64,000 bases of DNA from positions 6,696,001-6,760,000 of the forward strand of contig OZ244987.1 of assembly GCA_965223105.1 (NCBI GenBank), given 5' to 3'. The notes under the pieces were generated by a model that saw only the letters and a list, made by a program, of their open reading frames with translations, was not told the DNA's origin and ran no database searches. The position numbers were made by a program, and so were the translations under genes. Each line of letters begins with the position of its first letter. Position 1 is the first letter of the stretch. Positions 18,698-27,799 of the stretch are shown here, one piece after another. The stretch comes from JABDMH01 sp965223105 (lineage in GTDB: Bacteria > Bacteroidota > Bacteroidia > Chitinophagales > Saprospiraceae).

Positions 18698-21679
18698 ATG
18701 GATAGTCGTGGGTTGACCGCATTTATTATCGTGTTACTCCTCCTTTTGGGCAGGAGTACAGTCACTGCTCAACTGATCGGGTTTGATGACTACAGTTGGC
18801 AACAAAAAGACAGTATCATCACTACCCTATATCAAGGTGGGGCTTACAACGTGACCAACCTGATGATTACCCAAGCCTACCGGACTGAAAAAAATCGGCC
18901 ACAGCAAGATCCTCAGGCATTGGCAGTTTTTAGTACCTGGCAAGGTGTCAGATGCATTTTGGATGAAAAACTTGATTCAGCTGGAGTCTACTGGCAGGAA
19001 GCCATTGATATTTACCAAAGCAATCCTACCCTCCAGGATTCATCCTTCCGGGATGTGCTCCTCAATATGGGAGATCTCCTATCGCGGCAAGGTTCCGCAG
19101 ACCAAAGTCTGGAGATGTATGCTCAAGCCTTAGAGCTTTTAGATGCGGATGGCCGGAGAAACAAGAAACTCTATTTAAATACACTCGCAAGCATCATAGC
19201 GATTGGCCTCAATGGGGGAGATCCCGACAATGCTGAGAAACACGCCCGGTTGGCTTTGCAATTTTCACAGCAAGAATACGGTGAAAATTCTGACGAATAT
19301 TTCTCGGCATTGACTAACCTGGGTAATGTCTTTAGGCTAAAAGGGGAAAATCGCAGAGCCGATAATCTCATTCTGCAGGCCTACGCATTGGCCAAGGCCA
19401 ATCTTCCTGAAGACCACATCAACCGGATTTTGTATGCCAACAACGCCGTAGAGGTTTATAACCAGACTGGCCGGATAACTTCAGCAGGAGAGGTTTACGA
19501 TGAGATGGTCCAATTCTTTGAAGATAACCCACAACATAAGGAAGGGCCAGCCTATCCCTTGATTTTAGATCGCAAGGCGGCGTGGCACGAAACCCGGGGT
19601 GAGCTTGACATCGCCTATGAATTCTATAACAAAGCCAATGTGCTGCTGGCACTCCGAGTAGAAAGAACCAGCCCAGAGTATATCCAATCACAGCTTAACA
19701 TGGCCAACATACTCACCAAGCAAGAGAAGTTTCTGGAAGCCGAGGGCTACTATGTCAATGCCATCAGATATGCTCCCGAAGCTTTTGGAGAAAATAGCTG
19801 GTCAATGGCAGCCATGTATGAAGGGCTTGGGGATATTTATAGAGAAATGGAGGATTACGATCAAGCGGCTACCCAACTCACTCGCGCTATCGAGATCTAC
19901 GAAGCAAACATCCGGTTGGAGGATCCCGCGCTAGCACGTACCTCCGAAAAACTGGGTCTGGTACACCAGCAGCTGGGTCTCGACAGCTTGGCCGAGGAGA
20001 ATTACCTTCAGGCCCAAAAGATCTACCTCGATCTCTATGGACGTGAACACCCTGACTTCTTCAAAAACGGTCTTCAGCTCAGTAGTCTTTACTGGCACTC
20101 CGATCCTCCTAAAGCCCACGAATATTTACATCAGGCCAAAACCTATGCCTTACAGGCGCTATGGGAAACAACACCTTTGCTAAATCTCGAAGATCAACAA
20201 ATCATCTTCAGGGAAATCTACCAATATATTAACCTCCTCACTTCCTTCTCTCTGACCTACCCTGAGCAACCTCTACTTGATGATCTCGGCGATGTAATGA
20301 CTGCTTGGAATTTGAGTCGGGGGCAAAGCAATCTCGTACTCCTGGCGTCATACCAGCCTGAACTAGGATCGACATTTCGGACCAAGTTCAATACTTGGCA
20401 AAATCTACGGAAGCAAATTGTTGATCTACAACGTGTTGGCAACCGATCCGAGCAATACCAAGCACTGAAAGAAGAGGCCAAGAAAATTCAGGGGGAATTG
20501 ATCGTGGGATATCAACGATATTACGATCAGATACTCGATACAAAGGACCTCCGCAGTCGCCTGGCCATGGACGCAATTCACATTGAATTCTTTACCGCGG
20601 TAAAGATTGATCCGACCCAAAATGATGATTCAGATCAGGTAGAACATTTTGCGTTACTCAATAAAGGCAAGGCCTCAAAAGCAGAGTTGATTGCCCTTGA
20701 AGTCAATCAGAATGCCTTACTCACAAGTCAGGCTCGAAATCAATCGACCTATTATCAGCAGATCTGGAAACCCTTGGAACCACATCTCGAAGGCACCTCA
20801 ACAATCACCATTTCGGCTAGTGGTGCCCTCAGCAAGGTCTCTTATGGATCCCTTCCCTCCCAGGATGGAGGCTTCCTAATTGATGATTACGAAATTCGCC
20901 GGGTTCCTTCAATGTCCATGGCCATCCAGAATGCCAGCAGTCCAGTGAGGAGGCACGCTGCCTTAGTCATGGCCAATCCAGATTTTCGAAGTGAGATGGA
21001 TTCAACTCCTGCGATATCGAAGACCTTTTATCATCTAAGAATTCCTTCCGGCCACAACGCAGCTGACGAAAATAAACCGCCTCCAAACCTGGTGAATATT
21101 CCTCGCAGTAGTATGGAAGCAACCTTGATCAGTAAGCTTTTAGGCAAAAAGAAGTGGGAAACCAGACTGATTACAGGAGATCAAGCCTCGAAAACCCAAG
21201 TGTATCAAGCCGCAGAATCTCTCTCACCAGGAATTTTACACCTCGCGACGAAGGTTTACGATTTCTCTACCATAGACGAGAACGATTCAAGCCCGCCAGA
21301 TCATACAATGCTCTCGGTGGGTCTGGCTTTGGCAGGGTCTAACGCCAGCAATGATGATCATCCCAATGGCCTTTGGTCGGCACTGGAGATATCCGTGCAA
21401 GATTTATCATCAGTAGACTTAGTCATCTACGGATATAATGAAAATACCGGTTCGACCATTCAGGACTTAATCAATGCCTTCTCCTTTTCCGGAGTAAGCA
21501 ATCAATTGATTTCACTGTGGGAAACTTCCTCTGAAGCTCGTGAAGCTTTTTTCAAGCTTTTCTACAAAGACCTTGTTAAAGGAAGGTCCGTGGGTGAATC
21601 TTATGATCGCGCAATAAGAAAAATGCGAAAAAAATCAGACCCTGCTGATTGGGGCGGATTTATTTTGATCACCAGCTAA
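18698..21679 (+). CDS. Secreted TPR-CHAT paralogue with both catalytic residues lost (pseudo-CHAT)
   Basis: About 993 residues from ATG 18698, which directly precedes the signal peptide (LTAFIIVLLLLLGRSTVTAQ); an ATG at 18629 would add 23 residues. TPR helices run over about 60-480 (typical blade ALTNLGNVFRLKGENRRADN). A CHAT-like fold forms the last 300 residues. At the catalytic His position the sequence is LHLATK (Lys, codon 21251-21253) instead of HLATH. At the Cys position it is VIYGYNENTG (about 21425-21454) instead of LSACETN. The LISLWETS element after it is preserved, so the fold is kept while protease activity should be absent. Unlike the paralogue at 7758, there is no C-terminal membrane helix. 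Confidence 0.8.
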   Translation: MDSRGLTAFIIVLLLLLGRSTVTAQLIGFDDYSWQQKDSIITTLYQGGAYNVTNLMITQAYRTEKNRPQQDPQALAVFSTWQGVRCILDEKLDSAGVYWQEAIDIYQSNPTLQDSSFRDVLLNMGDLLSRQGSADQSLEMYAQALELLDADGRRNKKLYLNTLASIIAIGLNGGDPDNAEKHARLALQFSQQEYGENSDEYFSALTNLGNVFRLKGENRRADNLILQAYALAKANLPEDHINRILYANNAVEVYNQTGRITSAGEVYDEMVQFFEDNPQHKEGPAYPLILDRKAAWHETRGELDIAYEFYNKANVLLALRVERTSPEYIQSQLNMANILTKQEKFLEAEGYYVNAIRYAPEAFGENSWSMAAMYEGLGDIYREMEDYDQAATQLTRAIEIYEANIRLEDPALARTSEKLGLVHQQLGLDSLAEENYLQAQKIYLDLYGREHPDFFKNGLQLSSLYWHSDPPKAHEYLHQAKTYALQALWETTPLLNLEDQQIIFREIYQYINLLTSFSLTYPEQPLLDDLGDVMTAWNLSRGQSNLVLLASYQPELGSTFRTKFNTWQNLRKQIVDLQRVGNRSEQYQALKEEAKKIQGELIVGYQRYYDQILDTKDLRSRLAMDAIHIEFFTAVKIDPTQNDDSDQVEHFALLNKGKASKAELIALEVNQNALLTSQARNQSTYYQQIWKPLEPHLEGTSTITISASGALSKVSYGSLPSQDGGFLIDDYEIRRVPSMSMAIQNASSPVRRHAALVMANPDFRSEMDSTPAISKTFYHLRIPSGHNAADENKPPPNLVNIPRSSMEATLISKLLGKKKWETRLITGDQASKTQVYQAAESLSPGILHLATKVYDFSTIDENDSSPPDHTMLSVGLALAGSNASNDDHPNGLWSALEISVQDLSSVDLVIYGYNENTGSTIQDLINAFSFSGVSNQLISLWETSSEAREAFFKLFYKDLVKGRSVGESYDRAIRKMRKKSDPADWGGFILITS

Positions 21680-21728
21680 TGCTTACAGCTTACGCTTTGA
21701 AAACGTATGCTAATTCATGTGTTACCTG

Positions 21729-23858
21729 CTAGGGCTGCAGGATTTTCGTGGTTCGCTCCTCTTTTAAAAAGTGCTTTTTCCAGAATCCCTGGGTGAGTCT
21801 GCTCAGATGGGATCTCTTCGGTCCGCCCCAACCATGTCGCTCTCCCGGATAGACCATCATTTCGAAGTCTTTGCCCAAGTCTTGGAGCCTCCCGATAAAC
21901 TGCATTGTATTCTGCATGTGTACATTGTCGTCCATCATACCGTGTACGATCAAAAGGTGGCCTTTGTATTTATCAGCATGGGTGATTGCCGAGCCCGTGC
22001 GGTAGCCATTGGGATTGTCCTGTGGTCTATCCATATATCGCTCGGTATACACGTTGTCGTACAGATGCCAATCAGTGACTGGAAAAAGAGAGACTCCATG
22101 GGTAAAGAAATCCGCACCATAGGTCAATGCCATGGCGGTAACATATCCCCCATAACTTCCACCGGTAATGCCAATTTTTGTGCTGTCAACAAAGCTTTTT
22201 TCCCGCAACCATTTAACTCCTTCAATCAAGTCACGCATTTCCCAATAACCCAGGGAACGATGCATAAAGTCCATACCTTTCTTGCCAAATTTTCCGCTGC
22301 CGCGATGATCCAATTCAAACAAGATGATATCGTTGTTGGTGTAAAAGTTATCGGCGTAGCTCCGATACTGGTTCTTGATGGATCCTGCATCCGGACCTCC
22401 ATAAACCGAAAAAACTACCGGATATTTTCTCTGCTCATTGAAACCTTTGGGCAGTACCCAATAGCCCGGAAGTTTGAATCCATCGGGTGTCTCCACCACC
22501 AAAGATTCAACTCGTACGCCCGCCACTTCATTGGGATTATGCCCGTCATCATCCAGAGGCTTGATGGTCTCACCATGTATATTCGAAATATATGCTTTCC
22601 CGGGATTTTGAAGTGAGCTGTATTGGGTATGAAAGAAATTTCCGGAAGGAGAGATCTTGACTGAATGCCATCCCTCTTCCGTTGTGAGCTGTTTCAAATG
22701 GCCGCCATCGAGTGCCGCCACGAACAGATGCCTTTCGGTGGGATCGGCACCGGTACCATAAAAGAAAATGCGATTATTCTTCTCGTCAATTTCGAGCACC
22801 TCAAGTACTCTCCAATCGACGTTCGTGATCTGATTTACCAATTTCCCATGTTGATTATACCGGTAGAGATTGTACCAACCACTCCGGTTAGACCGAAGGA
22901 GAAAATCCCCATTTACCAGGAAATCGATTTCCTCGTAAAATTCCACCCAAGTGGGTTGGGTCTCGAGATAAATTACTTGGCGCTGACCAGAGTGCGGATC
23001 GATCTTCACCAATTGCAAGCTGTCCTGATCTCTGTTTACTTCTTGAATCAACAGATACTTTCCATCAGGCGTCCAGAAGGGTAGTGCCGAATACTGGTCT
23101 TTTTGGGCATCTTCTTCTACCCAGATCATGCCGCCATTTTCGATATCTACAATGCCAAATTTTACTTCTGGATTGGGGTCACCAGCCTTCGGATAGTGGT
23201 TGACTTCCAGATCTCCGTGCTGGCCTTCAGAACGAAACAGGGTGAAGGTAGGTACTGGCTCATCGTTGAAATGCAGGAATGCTATCCGTTGGTTATCCGG
23301 ACTCCACCAGAATGCAGCGTAGCGGGAGGATCGGCCAAGAATCTCCTCATAATAGACCCAAGAGGCCCATCCATTGTACACCGACTCCGAACCATCAAAA
23401 GTCAATCTTTTTTCCTTATTGGTTGCAAGATCCAGTACATAGAGGTCATTGTCTTTGGTATAGGCTACCTTCTTTTGGTCATTAGAAAACTTAGGATTTC
23501 TCTCCTCAGCGACATCATAGGTTAACTGCCGGTCTGAGCCGTCGGGACCCACCAAATACAAGTCATTTCCTATTACCGTGATCGAACTTCCATCTGCTCG
23601 TTGGGCATTACCGTGGGATGCATAGAGGATTTCTTCAGGTGGAGGATTCCCCCGAAAGACCTTCTCCTGCCCGGTAATCAGATTCAGAGAAACGAGTTGC
23701 TCGGCACCATCACTGTTGATTTTCGAAATTAGGGCTCGCTCGTTATCCAGCCATTGTCGAAACTGTTCTTGACTTTGTAGCGGAAGAGAGGAGAACCAGA
23801 ATGTCATCAAAAGAACTGTCAGAAGGCGGGCGTCTAAGGCTATATTGTGCATCGACAC
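21729..23858 (-). CDS. S9 family dipeptidyl-peptidase IV-like serine peptidase
   Basis: 709 residues with an N-terminal signal peptide (LLTVLLMTFWFSSLPLQSQ). An eight-bladed propeller covers about 40-450, including the double-Glu element WVYYEEILGR that in DPP IV holds the substrate N-terminus. The alpha/beta hydrolase domain follows, with the nucleophile in TGGSYGGY (Ser about 567), Asp in MMDDNVH (about 643) and His in ERHGWGG (about 674). It should remove N-terminal X-Pro or X-Ala dipeptides from peptides in the periplasm. It is convergent with the pseudo-CHAT gene, about 50 bp apart. Confidence 0.93.
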   Translation of the reverse strand: MSMHNIALDARLLTVLLMTFWFSSLPLQSQEQFRQWLDNERALISKINSDGAEQLVSLNLITGQEKVFRGNPPPEEILYASHGNAQRADGSSITVIGNDLYLVGPDGSDRQLTYDVAEERNPKFSNDQKKVAYTKDNDLYVLDLATNKEKRLTFDGSESVYNGWASWVYYEEILGRSSRYAAFWWSPDNQRIAFLHFNDEPVPTFTLFRSEGQHGDLEVNHYPKAGDPNPEVKFGIVDIENGGMIWVEEDAQKDQYSALPFWTPDGKYLLIQEVNRDQDSLQLVKIDPHSGQRQVIYLETQPTWVEFYEEIDFLVNGDFLLRSNRSGWYNLYRYNQHGKLVNQITNVDWRVLEVLEIDEKNNRIFFYGTGADPTERHLFVAALDGGHLKQLTTEEGWHSVKISPSGNFFHTQYSSLQNPGKAYISNIHGETIKPLDDDGHNPNEVAGVRVESLVVETPDGFKLPGYWVLPKGFNEQRKYPVVFSVYGGPDAGSIKNQYRSYADNFYTNNDIILFELDHRGSGKFGKKGMDFMHRSLGYWEMRDLIEGVKWLREKSFVDSTKIGITGGSYGGYVTAMALTYGADFFTHGVSLFPVTDWHLYDNVYTERYMDRPQDNPNGYRTGSAITHADKYKGHLLIVHGMMDDNVHMQNTMQFIGRLQDLGKDFEMMVYPGERHGWGGPKRSHLSRLTQGFWKKHFLKEERTTKILQP

Positions 23859-23975
23859 AAGATAAGGAGAGCCTCTCGTTTTTTAACTACCTTTAAATCG
23901 ATCGTTGATGCGATTGGATTCGTTAGTGGTGACACCACTGATTCTTTGGGATAACTATAGTCATCTTCAACCGAT

Positions 23976-25808
23976 ATGAATACATCTGCCGAACCAACCC
24001 GGCTGTTTGACTTTGTAGATCATCAGAGACAACACTACCCTTCTAACCGTGCATTGTCAGATCTCTTCGAGGGAAAGACTCGAACTTATAGCACCGAACA
24101 AATCCAGCGAATCAGCAATCAGATCGCCAGAGGGCTGTTGAAGCAGGGCCTGCAACCCGGAGATAAAGTGGCTATGGTCACTTATCGCAATCGCATTGAG
24201 TTTACACTCCTTGACTTGGGAATACAGAAAGCTGGTCTGGTCAGTGTTCCATTATATCCTACCATTAGTCCTCGTGAATATGAATACATTCTCAATGATG
24301 CTCAGGTCAAAATAGTATTCTATGGAGCACAAGATCTGGAGGAAAAGTTGGGCAAAGCGCAACCCCATGTGCCCAGCATTGAGAAGATGTTTGCATTGGA
24401 TGAAAACTCCCAGCGGCCATACTGGGAGCAAATATGGATTGATGAAGATGGCGGCAGTATCGGAACAGAGATTCGGGAAAGTACCTTGGCTACAATCATC
24501 TACACTTCTGGAACCACCGGACAGCCCAAGGGTGTGATGCTCACCCATCACAACATTGTTCAAAATGTCATACAGGTCAAGTCAATCATTCCTTTAGAAC
24601 CAGGCGACCGAGTGATGAGTTTCTTGCCGCTTTGCCACATTTTTGAACGAAGTGCCAGTTTCGCTTACTTATATATGGGTCTAGAAGTGACCTATACCGC
24701 TCTTGATAATCTGGGAGGAGAAAAGGGTGACCTCAAGCAGGTAATGCCACACTTCATGACCTGTGTTCCTCGGTTGTTAGAAAAGATCTATGAAAAAATT
24801 TACCAGAAAGGTTCAGGGCTGAGTGGTGTTAAAAAGCGGCTTTTTTTCTGGGCCCTTCATCTCACCGAAGATTACAGTTACGACAAAACCTACTCCGGCT
24901 TCGAACTATTGAAGCGAAAAGTTGCCGACCGGTTGATCTTTTCCAAGTGGCGAGCTGCATTGGGCGGTTGTGTCAAAGGCATCATCACTGGATCTGCACC
25001 TTGTCCAGAGCGTCTTGCTCAAGTTTTTTCGGCAGCTGGAATACCGATCCGTGAAGGTTATGGCCTCACTGAATCCTCTCCAGGCATCACCATCAACCGC
25101 TTTGAGCGTGGGTATGCCAAACTGGGCACTGTTGGACCCACCCTTGATAATGTAGAAGTGCGTATCGACGACGGTGATGGTCATTACAACAAAGGTGAGG
25201 GAGAGGTCTTGGCTAGTGGACCCAATATCATGCAGGGTTACTACAATAAACCGGAAGAGACTGCCCTTGTACTGCAAAAAATTGACGGCAAGATCTGGCT
25301 CCGAACCGGTGATATTGGGACGATGATCACAGCCGATAATGGGGTGCAATTCCTCAAGATAACCGATCGAAAAAAAGAATTACTCAAGACATCAGGAGGG
25401 AAGTACGTAGCTCCCGCACCCATCGAAAATAAATTGAAGGAGCATATCCTGATCGAACATGCAATGGTGGTGGGCGATGGTCGAAGATTTGTTTCAGCGA
25501 TTATTGTGCCCGCGGAGGAGCCTCTGAAAACATACTGCCAAGAAAATCAAATCCCTTGGAAGACCTTTTCCTCCATGCTTACCAAGAGCGAGATTTATGA
25601 TAGATTCAACCACATCGTTGAGAAGGCAAATCATCAATTTGCCAGATACGAACAGATCAAGAAGTTTTGTTTGATCTCTGATACCTGGGTTCCGATCAAA
25701 GAAAATGGTGCCGAAGGTGAACTCACTCCCACATTGAAACTAAAGCGGCGGATTTTACTGGCCAAGTATGCCAGGGAAATCGATGACTTATATGATATCA
25801 AGCCCTAG
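23976..25808 (+). CDS. AMP-forming long-chain acyl-CoA synthetase
   Basis: 610 residues of the ANL superfamily. Motifs are present in order: P-loop IIYTSGTTGQPKGVMLTHHN (about residue 173), GYGLTES, WLRTGDIG and the C-terminal KELLKTSGGKYVAP with its hinge. The length and the motif set fit the FadD/FAA1 type that activates long-chain fatty acids to acyl-CoA through an acyl-AMP. There is no signal peptide. The stop codon lies only 4 bp before the palindromic repeat array. Confidence 0.9.
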   Translation: MNTSAEPTRLFDFVDHQRQHYPSNRALSDLFEGKTRTYSTEQIQRISNQIARGLLKQGLQPGDKVAMVTYRNRIEFTLLDLGIQKAGLVSVPLYPTISPREYEYILNDAQVKIVFYGAQDLEEKLGKAQPHVPSIEKMFALDENSQRPYWEQIWIDEDGGSIGTEIRESTLATIIYTSGTTGQPKGVMLTHHNIVQNVIQVKSIIPLEPGDRVMSFLPLCHIFERSASFAYLYMGLEVTYTALDNLGGEKGDLKQVMPHFMTCVPRLLEKIYEKIYQKGSGLSGVKKRLFFWALHLTEDYSYDKTYSGFELLKRKVADRLIFSKWRAALGGCVKGIITGSAPCPERLAQVFSAAGIPIREGYGLTESSPGITINRFERGYAKLGTVGPTLDNVEVRIDDGDGHYNKGEGEVLASGPNIMQGYYNKPEETALVLQKIDGKIWLRTGDIGTMITADNGVQFLKITDRKKELLKTSGGKYVAPAPIENKLKEHILIEHAMVVGDGRRFVSAIIVPAEEPLKTYCQENQIPWKTFSSMLTKSEIYDRFNHIVEKANHQFARYEQIKKFCLISDTWVPIKENGAEGELTPTLKLKRRILLAKYAREIDDLYDIKP

Positions 25809-25811
25809 GGA

Positions 25812-26380
25812 ACAAGCCTTGATTTCCCGTCAGGATTTGATTTGTCCCAAACGTTGCTAAGCCAGACTCATCGTCAAGCCCTGACTTCCCGTCAGGGTTT
25901 GATTTGACCGAACCTGTTCCTCACAAACTTATTCACTGATGCAATTTGATGTTTGAGATAATTCACCCCCTCAGGATATGGTCAAGCCCTGATTTCCCAT
26001 CAGGGTATTGACTTTGTCCCAAACGCTGCTAAGCTAAACCAGTTTCTCCCATGCAATTTGCGTTTTGTCGATCCAGCACCGGCAATTCAAACGGTCAGGG
26101 GAAATGACCGCTTGATGCCTACCTCGTCAAGCCCTGACTTCCCGTCAGGGTTTTGATTTGACCCCACCCTGTTCCTCACAAACTTATACACTGATGCAAT
26201 TTGATGTTTGAGATAAATCACCCCCCTCAGGATATGGTCAAGCCCTGATTTCCCATCAGGGTTTGACTTTGTCCCAAACGCTGCTAAGCTAAACCAGTTT
26301 CTCCCATGCAATTTGCGCTATGTCGATCCATCGCCGTCCATTCAAACGGTCAGGGGAAATGACCGCTTGATGCTTCTTGG
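25812..26380 (+). repeat. Tandem composite hairpin array (two ~253-bp units plus a partial unit)
   Basis: Unit 1 (25873-26125) and unit 2 (26126-26380) are near-identical tandem copies; 25812-25872 is a partial copy. Each unit carries hairpins in fixed order: H1 (25874-25902; 26127-26156), H3 (25982-26011; 26238-26266) and H4 (26087-26115; 26342-26370). H1 and H3 read TCAAGCCCTGA, a 7-nt loop, then TCAGGGTTTGA or close variants. H4 reads TCAAACGGTCA, GGGGAAA, TGACCGCTTGA, which is the same design on the other strand with a different inner stem. A half-hairpin (TTCACCCCCTCAGG region) sits between H1 and H3. No coding frame of note lies in this 619-bp intergenic region; it fills the gap between the acyl-CoA synthetase and aspartokinase genes. 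Confidence 0.9.
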
Positions 26381-26405
26381 TGCGGCGGTAGTTTGATTAC
26401 CTTTG
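26377..26405 (+). promoter_or_regulatory. Predicted promoter of the aspartokinase gene
   Basis: TTG at 26377-26379 (-33 element) and TACCTTTG at 26398-26405 (exact TAnnTTTG -7 box) are separated by 18 bp. The ATG is 22 bp beyond the -7 box, so the leader would be about 15 nt. The -33 TTG is formed by the last bases of the second tandem repeat unit. Confidence 0.6.
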
Positions 26406-26427
26406 CGCCACCAAAAAATATCTCAAA

Positions 26428-27738
26428 ATGAAGGTCTTGAAGTTTGGTGGTACCTCGGTGGGCAGTCCGGAAAGAATGAAAGAGGTTGCCAAAATCATCA
26501 CAAGCGATGAAGAACAGAAAATTGTCGTTTTGTCAGCAGTTGCAGGTACTACTAATCGATTGGTTGAATTGGGCATGAAACGTCCCGACGAAGTAGCGTA
26601 CAACGCGCTGATAGACGATCTGCTGCATGATTATCGTCAATTTATTCATGGGCTCTATGAAGGTCAGGCACGGCTAGATAGTGCCGAAGAGTTTCTTGAA
26701 CAAAGTTTTACCCACCTGAGATCGCAGGGTGGTGCTAAACTTACCTCTGCAGGAGAAAAAGTGATATTGGCCCAGGGGGAATTGATATCCACCCAGCTGT
26801 TTACCTGGATGCTTGAAGAGCAAGGCCATAAGGCAGTACTATTACCTGCACTAAACTTCATGCGGATCGACAAGAGCAATGAGCCTGATGAATACTATAT
26901 ATCATCCATGCTGACTAAAGAACTGCAATTGGTTACAGATGCTCCTATTTACATTACTCAAGGCTACATTTGCCGCAATGCTTTTGGAGAGATTGACAAT
27001 CTCAAGCGCGGCGGCAGTGACTATACCGCCACCTTGATTGGGCAGGCCCTGGAGGCGGATGAAATTCAGATCTGGACTGACATTGACGGCATGCACAATA
27101 ACGATCCGCGAATTGTCGACGGCACCTATCCCGTCAAAGAATTATCATATGATGAGGCCGCTGAGCTGGCCTACTTTGGTGCCAAGATCTTGCATCCTTC
27201 CTGTGTACTGCCGGCACAAAAAGGCCATATTCCCATACGATTAAAAAATACCATGGACCCACAGGCGAGTGGCACACTGATATCTGCAGATCAACACAAT
27301 GAAGACGTGACCGCAGTGGCTGCCAAGGATGGCATCACCGCAATCAAGATCAAGTCTGGCCGGATGCTAATGGCTTATGGTTTCCTTAAGCGCGTGTTTG
27401 AAGTCTTCGAGCGTTACACCACCCCAATCGACATGATCACCACTTCTGAGGTGGCTGTGTCATTGACCATTGATGATGCCACCAACCTCACCGCCATCTT
27501 AGAAGATTTAAGGCACTTTGGTGCAGTAGAAGTAGACACGGACCAAACCATCATATGTGTAGTGGGTAACTTTGGCAGTCGAAGGTCGGGATATGCTTCT
27601 CAGATTTTTAATGCACTTAGGGAGGTGCCCATACGGATGATTTCCTATGGTGGCAGCAAGTACAATGTGTCGGTGTTGGTGGATAGTAAAGACCAGGTCG
27701 CTGCACTACAGGCTTTAAACCAGGGACTGTTTAAATAG
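26428..27738 (+). CDS. lysC: Aspartate kinase (monofunctional)
   Basis: 436 residues, the usual length of a monofunctional aspartokinase. The N-terminus KVLKFGGTSVGSPERM is the family signature, and GGSDYTATLIGQALEADE and WTDIDGMHNNDP form the nucleotide and aspartate sites. Two ACT domains occupy about residues 300-436 and would sense an end-product amino acid. The enzyme phosphorylates aspartate at the entry to lysine, threonine and methionine synthesis in the cytoplasm. There are no pathway neighbours, so it is transcribed alone from the promoter at 26377-26405. It is convergent with the TonB receptor gene. Confidence 0.92.
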   Translation: MKVLKFGGTSVGSPERMKEVAKIITSDEEQKIVVLSAVAGTTNRLVELGMKRPDEVAYNALIDDLLHDYRQFIHGLYEGQARLDSAEEFLEQSFTHLRSQGGAKLTSAGEKVILAQGELISTQLFTWMLEEQGHKAVLLPALNFMRIDKSNEPDEYYISSMLTKELQLVTDAPIYITQGYICRNAFGEIDNLKRGGSDYTATLIGQALEADEIQIWTDIDGMHNNDPRIVDGTYPVKELSYDEAAELAYFGAKILHPSCVLPAQKGHIPIRLKNTMDPQASGTLISADQHNEDVTAVAAKDGITAIKIKSGRMLMAYGFLKRVFEVFERYTTPIDMITTSEVAVSLTIDDATNLTAILEDLRHFGAVEVDTDQTIICVVGNFGSRRSGYASQIFNALREVPIRMISYGGSKYNVSVLVDSKDQVAALQALNQGLFK

Positions 27739-27761
27739 TATTTCAGACGGATAAATTTTCC

Positions 27762-27776
27762 CGATGGTCACCATCG
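27762..27776. terminator. Short perfect hairpin between convergent genes
   Basis: CGATGGT C ACCATCG is a 15-nt perfect inverted repeat in the 61-bp gap between aspartokinase and the TonB receptor gene, which converge. There is no T-run directly after it on either strand, so a terminator role is only suggested by location. Confidence 0.25.
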
Positions 27777-27799
27777 CTCGTCATATCATTACCAATCCT

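Noticed and set aside
7758..21679. Antiphage (Craspase-like) system built on CHAT proteins
   Set aside because: Both CHAT proteins have signal peptides and no Cas7-11, gasdermin or other defence gene is present.
26087..26311. 74-codon minus-strand open frame within the repeat array
   Set aside because: It simply reads through tandem copies of the hairpins; its repeated peptide pattern mirrors the DNA repeats and it lacks a promoter.
25812..26380. Possible CRISPR array
   Set aside because: The repeats are two ~253-bp units with hairpins inside; there are no regular short repeats with unique spacers and no cas genes nearby.
25812..26380. Insertion sequence
   Set aside because: No transposase frame, no terminal inverted repeats with target duplication; the element consists only of hairpins and short spacers.
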